Made by a program: the position numbers and the translations under genes. This document shows, in pieces, positions 8,094-15,100 of a stretch of 30,035 bases of DNA. The notes beneath the pieces were generated by a model. The model searched no databases and was not told the DNA's origin. It saw only the letters and a program-made list of their open reading frames with translations. The number at the start of each line of letters is the position of its first letter. Positions within the stretch are counted from its first letter, which is position 1. This DNA is from Flavobacteriaceae bacterium UBA3078 (GTDB lineage Bacteria > Bacteroidota > Bacteroidia > Flavobacteriales > Flavobacteriaceae), in contig DFBO01000046.1 of NCBI GenBank assembly GCA_002366675.1, positions 330 through 30,364 on the forward strand. Reading direction: 5' to 3'.

Positions 8094-8648
8094 TTATTTA
8101 AGAGGAACAACCACTTTGGTGTCGTCCCAAGCCATGGTTAAAGATAAGTTATCTGTAGAATTATCAAAACCTATAGTAAACTGTTCAACTGTAGTGTCTA
8201 TTTTTTGGACAGGAACTTCTATGTCTACGACATCGAATTCTGGTTTTCTCATAGGTTTCATTTCCATATCAACTCCCCAAGAATATTGTTTTTCATTAAA
8301 CATAACTTGCCAAGTTGAATCTCTAGGAATAGTCCATAAAGTATATTTTCCAGCAGGTAGAGAATCGTTTCCTACTTTTAGAGCTTTATTAGTTTCAAAG
8401 GTAGTTGCTTCATTGGCACCTGTTCTCCATACATGATTAAATGGTACAAGAGCTCCGAAAATCTCGCGATTGCGTTTAGATGGTCTGTTATAGAATACTT
8501 TTAACTCAATATCATCCACAGTAAAACTTACAACTTTCTTAGGGCTTAACGGTTTTTTTAATAAACCATCGTTTAAAACAGAATATCCAAAAACACCTAT
8601 AGCTATAAGTACTAAAATGCCAATAATCCATTTTAAAAATCTATTCAT
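8094..8648 (-). CDS. DUF2911 domain-containing membrane-anchored protein
   Basis: The 184-residue protein has one N-terminal hydrophobic helix (about residues 5-26, WIIGILVLIAIGVFGYSVL), which is either an uncleaved anchor or a signal, then a single DUF2911 domain. Features of that domain that I recognise are 'VFYNRPSKRNREIFG', 'VPFNHVWRTGANEATTFETN' and 'LPAGKYTLWTIP'. The family is common in Bacteroidota, is exported to the periplasm and has no established biochemical role. The gene precedes meaB with an 8-bp gap, so they may form an operon, although no functional link to B12 metabolism is known to me. No clear promoter box was found between this gene and the divergent sigma factor gene. 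Confidence 0.85.
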   Translation of the reverse strand: MNRFLKWIIGILVLIAIGVFGYSVLNDGLLKKPLSPKKVVSFTVDDIELKVFYNRPSKRNREIFGALVPFNHVWRTGANEATTFETNKALKVGNDSLPAGKYTLWTIPRDSTWQVMFNEKQYSWGVDMEMKPMRKPEFDVVDIEVPVQKIDTTVEQFTIGFDNSTDNLSLTMAWDDTKVVVPLK

Positions 8649-8760
8649 AACTCCACATTATTTGAAATATAAAGATACTTTAAAAGTTATATTAAGTAAA
8701 AATGAAACGTAAATTTCTTTTGTAATATTTTCAATACCTTAAAAATAGTTTCATTTTTTT

Positions 8761-8785
8761 GCAACAACCGATTATTTTACTCGTC
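8761..8785 (+). promoter_or_regulatory. Candidate ECF-type autoregulatory promoter
   Basis: The sequence GCAACAACC at 8761-8769 is followed by CGTC at 8782-8785, with 16 bp between the AAC and CGTC. This fits the generic ECF sigma pattern (AAC in the -35 region, CGTC in the -10 region). It lies 37 bp before the sigma factor start, and the region lacks a housekeeping TAnnTTTG box, which together suggest autoregulation. The match is by eye only. Confidence 0.5.
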
Positions 8786-8821
8786 TTTATAGTGAACTAA
8801 TCAAAAAACCAAAAGCCAAGC

Positions 8822-9373
8822 ATGTTTCAAAATCATATTATTGAAAAATGCAAACAAAACAATCGTAAGGCACAAATGCAGTTATACAACCAGTACTGCC
8901 AAGGTATGTATATTGTGGCAAAACGATTTGTTAAGCATGATGCTCAAGCTGAAGATGTGGTTCAAGATGCTTTTATAAAAGCATTTTCGAAACTCCATCA
9001 ATATCAAGCTGAGGTGACTTTTGGTGCCTGGTTAAAACGTATTGTAGTCAACACAAGTATTGATGCTTTAAAATCTAATAAACAACATTTGGTTGAAATA
9101 GAAGATGTGCACCTAAAAGTTGTAGATACTAATGATGACGACAAATGGTTAGTAGACGATGCTGTAACTCTAGACGATATTAAAGATGCAATTAACAATC
9201 TATCAAAAAAATATAGATATGTGGCTATGCTTTATTTAATTGAAGGCTATGACCATCAAGAAATTTCAGAGATCTTACAAATTTCGGAAGTGACTTCTAG
9301 AACTCAGCTTTATAGAGGGAAATTAAAATTGCAAGAACTGTTAAAACATACAAAAGATGGCACAAGATATTAG
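8822..9373 (+). CDS. ECF subfamily RNA polymerase sigma-70 factor
   Basis: The 183-residue protein has region sigma-2 at about residues 20-88 (including 'AEDVVQDAFIKAFSKLHQY' and 'FGAWLKRIVVN') and region sigma-4 at about 118-173 (helix-turn-helix around 'YDHQEISEILQISEVTSRTQLYRGK'), with no sigma-3 domain; this is the ECF layout and size. It directs RNA polymerase to a limited stress or envelope regulon. Its 3' end overlaps the next gene, a membrane protein of the anti-sigma type, by 17 bp, and a secreted protein follows 10 bp later, so the three form an operon. An ECF-like promoter sits just upstream. The activating signal is unknown. The call is firm at family level. Confidence 0.95.
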   Translation: MFQNHIIEKCKQNNRKAQMQLYNQYCQGMYIVAKRFVKHDAQAEDVVQDAFIKAFSKLHQYQAEVTFGAWLKRIVVNTSIDALKSNKQHLVEIEDVHLKVVDTNDDDKWLVDDAVTLDDIKDAINNLSKKYRYVAMLYLIEGYDHQEISEILQISEVTSRTQLYRGKLKLQELLKHTKDGTRY

Positions 9374-9935
9374 AGACTTACTTAAAAACGATACTGAGCA
9401 ATCTAAAGATAGAATGCCTGAAGGGCATGAGTCACGTTTTCTAAACAAACTAGAGTCTGAACTTCCAATAGGTCAAAAATCATCTTGGTCTTGGATGCAA
9501 ATTGCTGCAAGTATTGTTATTGTCTTTGGTCTAAGTTTTGGAGCATATAAATATTTTGAAAAGCCTGCTGCTATACATGTAGTAGATACTGATACTAAAC
9601 CTGAAGAAACTCCCACAAAGACTTTAGGAGATATATCGCCAGATTTAAAGAAGGTAGAAGATTATTATTTAGCGAATATTAATTTTGAATTATCTAAAGT
9701 TAAGTTAACTCCAGAAAATAAAGGACTTATTGATTCTTATATCAGTCAGTTAGATGCGCTTAATAAAGAATATAAACACATTTCGTTAGAGGTAACTAAA
9801 TCTGGACCCAACGAGTTAACAGTAAATGCATTAATTACCAATTTAAAGTTTCGATTAAACCTTATGTATCGTCTAAAAGAACAATTGAAAACATTACAAA
9901 CAGCAGATTCAATCGCAAAACGAACAAACATTTAA
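9357..9935 (+). CDS. Putative membrane anti-sigma factor
   Basis: The 192-residue protein starts inside the sigma gene (17-bp overlap), which implies translational coupling. Residues 1-40 (MAQDIRDLLKND, then MPEGHESRFLNKLE) form a short cytoplasmic domain typical of proteins encoded after flavobacterial ECF factors. One transmembrane helix spans about residues 45-66 (MQIAASIVIVFGLSFGAY), and the remaining 125 residues are predicted periplasmic and helical. It contains no cysteine, so it is not a zinc-binding (HxxxCxxC) anti-sigma factor. From position and topology I infer that the N-terminal domain sequesters the sigma factor while the periplasmic domain senses a signal, perhaps with the product of the next gene. 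There is no direct sequence proof of anti-sigma activity. Confidence 0.7.
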   Translation: MAQDIRDLLKNDTEQSKDRMPEGHESRFLNKLESELPIGQKSSWSWMQIAASIVIVFGLSFGAYKYFEKPAAIHVVDTDTKPEETPTKTLGDISPDLKKVEDYYLANINFELSKVKLTPENKGLIDSYISQLDALNKEYKHISLEVTKSGPNELTVNALITNLKFRLNLMYRLKEQLKTLQTADSIAKRTNI

Positions 9936-9945
9936 AATAATTAAA

Positions 9946-11382
9946 ATGAAACATATATTAATTACAGTATTATTTTTTCTAAGTACTTTAAGTCTTTCAG
10001 CTCAACAGAAACTAGAGAAAATATCGCAATCAATAAAGGTCACAGATAACGTAACAATTGATCTTAATACCAACTATACTAATATTGAAATAGATACTTG
10101 GAATAAGGATATTATTGAAATTGAAGCATACGTTGAAAGTAGCTCTCTTACTAAAGAAGAAATTAAAACTTATCTAGATAGTTGGAAAATTCAAGTTGAA
10201 GGTTCGAACGATTTGGTCACTATCTTATCAGATGCAGATAATCTACCTTGGGCATTAAATAACAGTTTATTTGATGAACAATCTTTAGATGCTTTGCAAA
10301 ACCTAGAATTTGAATTAGCAAACATGCCAATTATGGATGGACTAATGGAATCTTTAAATTCAGCAAAAATGCCAAAGATGCCTAAAATGCCAAAATTACC
10401 TGAGCTTCCAGAAGGCATGACGAAAACGGATTTTAACTATGAGAAATATGAAAAGGAAGGTGATGCCTATATGGAAAAATGGAGTAAGGAGTACAGTGAA
10501 AAATATGGTCAAGAATATGCCAAAAGAATGGAAGATTGGGGAAAACAACTTGAATCTAGTCAGGAAATGAAAGAATTTGAACAGAAGATGGAGGTTTGGG
10601 GAGAAAAATTTGGAAAAGAATTTAGTGAAAAATTTGGAGAAGATATGGAAGCTTGGGGAGAGCAATTTGGAGAGCGTATGGAAGTTTGGGGAGAAGAGTT
10701 TGGTAAACAAATGGAGGAACAGGCTAAATTATTTGAAGAACATCATGAGGAGTATGAAGAACTTCATCAGTCTTTATTTGATTCTGATTTGAAGAATCAA
10801 AAAGTAAAGAAAACGATTAAAATTAAAATGCCAAAAGGAGCAAAGCTTAAAGTAAATGTTCAATATGGTGAATTAAAAATGGCATCGTTAATTAATAATA
10901 TTAAAGCTGAATTATCTCATACAAGTTTATTAGCAAATAGCATTGATGGAAGCCAAACTTCTATCAATGCATCTTATTCACCAGTAAAAATTTCTAATTG
11001 GATAATGGGTGAGTTAAAATTAAATTATGTTGAAAAGGCAGAAATAAATTTAGTTAGCCGATTGGTTTTAAGTGCGAATTCATCGAATATAAAAATTAAT
11101 ACATTACAGGGAAATGCTATTATCGATGGTAGTTTTGGCGATTTAATTATTGGCAATATTACGGATAATTTTAACAATCTAAATATTGTTTTAGAAAACA
11201 GTAAAGCAAAAGTGATTCTACCTAAAACAGATTATAACTTACAGTATAAAGGGAAATACTCCCAACTTAAGCATCCAAAGAATACCACAAACGATGTTAA
11301 TGCATCTTTTTCAACTGGAGATTTGGCAAGTAATAAAACAATTGTAGTTAATGCTAAATACAGCGAAATAGAATTACAATAG
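9946..11382 (+). CDS. Secreted protein with MExWGExFG helical repeats and a DUF4097-like beta region
   Basis: The 478-residue protein has a signal peptide (1-19, ending LSLSAQ). Residues 25-95 and about 288-478 are beta-rich and resemble the DUF4097 'adhesin-like' beta-helix proteins that often accompany ECF sigma factors. Between them lie a proline-rich MPK repeat (141-155) and a highly charged helical block (about 160-275). The block holds a recurring M-E-x-W-G-E-x-F-G unit starting at residues 176, 195, 215, 234, 245 and 256, with spacings of 19, 20, 19, 11 and 11. It is the third gene of the sigma/anti-sigma operon, so it is likely a periplasmic or envelope partner or target of that system. 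The DUF4097 resemblance is moderate and the function unknown. Confidence 0.75.
   Translation: MKHILITVLFFLSTLSLSAQQKLEKISQSIKVTDNVTIDLNTNYTNIEIDTWNKDIIEIEAYVESSSLTKEEIKTYLDSWKIQVEGSNDLVTILSDADNLPWALNNSLFDEQSLDALQNLEFELANMPIMDGLMESLNSAKMPKMPKMPKLPELPEGMTKTDFNYEKYEKEGDAYMEKWSKEYSEKYGQEYAKRMEDWGKQLESSQEMKEFEQKMEVWGEKFGKEFSEKFGEDMEAWGEQFGERMEVWGEEFGKQMEEQAKLFEEHHEEYEELHQSLFDSDLKNQKVKKTIKIKMPKGAKLKVNVQYGELKMASLINNIKAELSHTSLLANSIDGSQTSINASYSPVKISNWIMGELKLNYVEKAEINLVSRLVLSANSSNIKINTLQGNAIIDGSFGDLIIGNITDNFNNLNIVLENSKAKVILPKTDYNLQYKGKYSQLKHPKNTTNDVNASFSTGDLASNKTIVVNAKYSEIELQ
10471..10725 (+). repeat. In-gene repeat coding MExWGExFG units
   Basis: Degenerate repeated DNA such as 'atggaagcttggggagag' and 'atggaagtttggggagaa' codes for Met-Glu-x-Trp-Gly units. 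The last three are exactly 33 bp apart (11 residues); the earlier ones are 57-60 bp apart. All changes keep the reading frame. Confidence 0.8.
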
Positions 11383-11412
11383 AATGAGAATGATGAATCT
11401 CAACCTATTACA

Positions 11413-12180
11413 TTAATGCTCAATAACTACCTTGTATGTTGCTTTTTTACCAGAATTTGTAGTAAGACTCATTAAGTATACTCCATTAGTTAGAATGTTA
11501 GTTGTATCTATACTTAAATGATTGTCTAACATTTTAATATCTTCATTATAAAAAACAAGTTTTCCATCCAAAGAGTAAAAACGAATATCATTAATAGTAG
11601 CGTTTATACTTGTTTTAATATTTAAAATGTCCTTTACTGGATTAGGATATAGTGAAATGCTATTTTTAAAATCTTCATTTGTAATATTTAATGTTTCAAA
11701 AACAATTGAATTTGTACTTCCTAGTACATTCTGACCTGCTGCATTTGAAACTGCAGTTCCTAGAGCACCAGTAAAAATATGATCAATAGAAATAGTTGAG
11801 CTGTTATTAATGACATTAAATACAATCTCTAAAATAGTCTCTGTTCCATTAATGTTACCAGAAAAATCTCCACCAGAATACTGAATTTCACCAGTTGTAT
11901 TATTGATGTCATTAGCTAACTCTGCTTGAAAATTATAAATAGGAGTTAAGCTTACTGCTTGTATTAGTGCTGGGTCGTAATTTAAAGTTACTTGAATTCC
12001 ACGATAATTTTGACTTGCATCTGCAACCAATACATAAGTAAAATTCTGACCATTACTTAAAGGTGGTGTAGCATCATTTACACTAGCTATTAAGTCAACT
12101 TGGGCAATACTCGTTGCTGTAGAAAGAATAAAGCCAAATAATATCAATAAAGATTTCAAATTTTTTGTAATTTTTTTCAT
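11413..12180 (-). CDS. Cohesin-domain protein with T9SS type A sorting domain
   Basis: I set the start at 12180, not at the upstream ATG at 12222, because MKKITKNLKSLLILFGFILSTATSIAQ is a normal signal peptide and the longer form would overlap the preceding gene. The 255-residue product has a cohesin-like domain at about residues 28-155 ('GIQVTLNYDPALIQAVSLTP', 'GEIQYSGGDFSG', 'TILEIVFNVIN'). A Por-secretion-system C-terminal domain follows at about 172-255 ('SLYPNPVKDILNIK', 'IRFYSLDGKLV', 'GVYLMSLTTNSGK'). The CTD should route it through the type IX system and anchor it on the cell surface. It follows, by 10 bp, a gene whose product ends in a dockerin, its natural binding partner. The domain calls are confident; the pairing is inferred. 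Confidence 0.88.
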   Translation of the reverse strand: MKKITKNLKSLLILFGFILSTATSIAQVDLIASVNDATPPLSNGQNFTYVLVADASQNYRGIQVTLNYDPALIQAVSLTPIYNFQAELANDINNTTGEIQYSGGDFSGNINGTETILEIVFNVINNSSTISIDHIFTGALGTAVSNAAGQNVLGSTNSIVFETLNITNEDFKNSISLYPNPVKDILNIKTSINATINDIRFYSLDGKLVFYNEDIKMLDNHLSIDTTNILTNGVYLMSLTTNSGKKATYKVVIEH

Positions 12181-12190
12181 AATGAATGTT

Positions 12191-15100
12191 TTAATCGTTT
12201 TGTGAATTACCTGCAGTTCCAAAATTACCTGATAATAATCCGAAGTCTAATATATTGATTTGATTGTTACCGTCAAAATCTACAGAACTATTATATCCTG
12301 AATCAGAAGAAGTTAATCCAAAAGAACCAGAAAGTGCTCCAAAGTCTAATATGTTTACTAAGTTATCATTATTTGCGTCACCAGCTAAAAGTTCTGTTAT
12401 AGCTTCAGAAACATCTGCAGTTAAATTAACAGTTTTAACGCGTTGTAAAAACAGTGGATGTTTTACTAAAACTTTATAATTACCTTGAATTATAGTAGAA
12501 GATAAGCTTATGTTTCCTAAGACATCTGAAGTTTCTGTAAAACTATAGGCAGGAGTAACTAAATCATTAATATCGTACAAAATCACTGAATAATTACCAC
12601 TATAATCTGAACGTCCCTGAAGACTTACAGTTAAATCTAAAATGTATTCTGTAAGAATACTTACAGTCTGGTTGCATGTTAAAGAATTATTACTTGCTTC
12701 ATCTGTAGCAGTCCATGTAATAACGGTATTTCCAACTGGATAAGGATCAGTTAGTAATAAGAAATCATCTCTCACTCCAGTATAAGTTATAGTTCCAGAA
12801 CAATTATCTGTAGCTGTTGGGTTAGCAATTGTTGCAGTAGATTCAGTTATTCCATAAGGTACATATTCTGTAATGTTTTCTGGGCAAGTAATTACAGGAA
12901 GCTCATCGTCTGTAATTGTAATTGTTTGATCACATGTTAAAGAGTCATTTCCAGAAGCATCAGTAGCAGTCCAAGTAATAATAGTGTTTCCAACAGGGAA
13001 AGGGTCAGTAAGTAATAAAGCATCGTCTCTGACACCAGAATAAGTAATTGCACTTGTGCAATTATCAGTTTCAGTTGGTTCTATGATTGTAACAATTGCA
13101 GCACAAGATTCAGTATCAGCAGTTTGAGAAATAGTCTCTGGGCACGTAATTATTGGTGCTTCTGTATCGTCTAAAACTGTCCATTGAAAACTTGTTGATA
13201 CATCTTGACTTCCAGGTTTAGAAACAGTAACAGTTACTTGGAAAATACCATCATTGTTTGGGCCTCCAGTAATAGCAGCTTCATCAATTACACCAAATAT
13301 AAGGCCGTTAGTTGGTTCAATATCTAAACCAGTTGGTTGCCCAGTAATTTCAAAAGTTAAATTATCTGCAGGGTTTCCTCCAGAAGCTATTGCTGAAAAG
13401 TCGGAAATTTCTAATTCACAGTTTGTTTGGTCTGCAATTGGTTCTACAATTATTTTCGGATACTTCAATCCAAGTATTTCAATAGCGTTTACCAATGGGT
13501 TTTGGATAATATGAAAAAATTCTATTTCTAAATTACCATCAGAAACAGTAACATTATTTTGAACCATGCCACCTTTTCTATGGCCAAACTCGGCTGAAGG
13601 ATCAAGTTTTTCTATGAGACGTTCTTCTTCTATATTGATACTAAAAACCCGTTCACCAGGATCGCTTGTTCCATTGTATAAATTTGAAAAATACATATTC
13701 ACAATATAATCGCCATTTGTAACAGGGATGGTGTAAATCATCGGATGTTCAAAATTATTGCTGTTACTCATCTGAGTTCGTATGATTTCATAATATTCTG
13801 AAGTCATAAAATCTGGAGATGAAGTTATATAATCTGGTATCGTTTCATCTTTTGCAGAAGATAAACCAACTATTACATAAGGAGATCCTGCAGAAGCGCT
13901 ATAATAACTGCCACTTGGAGTGCTATTATCTTCCCAATCTGGACCACCATCTGTTGCTACTATAGTAGGACCACCAGCATTAATTCTAACTATTGGTTCA
14001 TAGATATCTGTAAGTTCTCCGCTTAAGCTTATTGGATTAAGAGGGGAGTTATTTCCAGTGTGTACTAATTCTATAGTAGCCTCTTTTGATCCTATGATAT
14101 CGTCTGAATCAAAATCTATAGGAAATTCATAGCTATCTCCTGGACCTATTGTTAAAGGGAAAGGGGTATCTGTAGAGAATAATGTTGAATTTACGCCTGT
14201 AAAATTAGCAGCTGTAATATCAATAGAACTATCAGTTGGACCTCCTTCATTGGATAAGGTGATATACTTTGTACGAACATTGTTTAAAACTGGAGTTAAG
14301 CCAAAATCTAAATTATATGTTTGAACATTTAATATGCCATCTTGATTTTCAGTCACTTCAATAAAGTCCCAAGTTGCAGTAAAAGTGTCAGTGCCTCCAG
14401 AAGTCCTTCCTGTTGAGATTAGTGAAACAGCTAATCCTTTATTATCTGTGTCATCTAGAAAATTTAAAGGTAAAGTTATTGGTGAACCTAATAAATTTAA
14501 AGTTTGTCCATCGTCTATAGAATAAAACGGTTGTGCTGTGTTAGTTGCTGGATCGATAGATGCATATAGATCTAAAGAGCTTGAATCTAATATATTAGGA
14601 ACATTATATTTAGTATCGCTTGTAACAACACCTCCATCTTCTAATAAGACTTGTAAACCATAGACAGCATCGTTATTAACAATACCATTCATAATTACAA
14701 TTTTCAGGTAATTATCTTGATCACCATTTCCGAAGCTAATTCCATAAGATTGAAAATCTACAGGTGTATGTTGTGAACCACCTGAACCAAAATATGGTGA
14801 CTCTACTTTAGAATGAATAGTAAATGGATTAGAATTATTATCTACATTAATACCAAATTGAAAACCATAATCTTGAGTGTTTAAAACTCCTAAAGCATCT
14901 CCACCTGTAACTTCATCAACAGTTGCTTTACCTGCAGCACCACCAAAAGACATATTATCAGTATTGAATTGTGTCAAGTAATCAGTTGAACCATTAGCAT
15001 CTACCATTAAACCTGTAAAACCTAATCCAAACATACCAGTTCCTGGGTCATTATTCCAAAACGGATAATCGATTGGGAGGTTTGTTGTTGTTCCATTATC

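Noticed and set aside
7541..8101. 186-codon open frame on the + strand opposite meaB
   Set aside because: It lies fully within a strongly conserved GTPase gene on the other strand and its translation shows no domain or plausible composition; it is a shadow of meaB codon use.
8116..8436. 106-codon open frame opposite the DUF2911 gene
   Set aside because: Antisense to a recognised conserved domain, with no start context or homology signal.
10396..10710. 104-codon Phe-rich open frame on the - strand inside the MExWGExFG gene
   Set aside because: The Phe/Lys/Ser-rich repeated sequence is simply the complement of the Glu/Lys/Trp-rich repeat region on the + strand.
11383..11412. Short hairpin TGAGA...TCTCA in the convergent gap as a bidirectional terminator
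   Set aside because: Only 5-bp AT-rich arms with an 8-base loop and no T run; too weak to call.
12181..12222. Upstream in-frame ATG extending the cohesin protein by 14 residues
   Set aside because: The extension would put MELQVIHKTIKTFI ahead of a normal signal peptide and overlap the end of the dockerin gene. The start at 12180 gives a clean secretion signal.
12641..13156. Repeats considered as a CRISPR or mobile element
   Set aside because: The 258-bp period is one protein domain (HYR), in frame, with degenerate third positions and no spacers.
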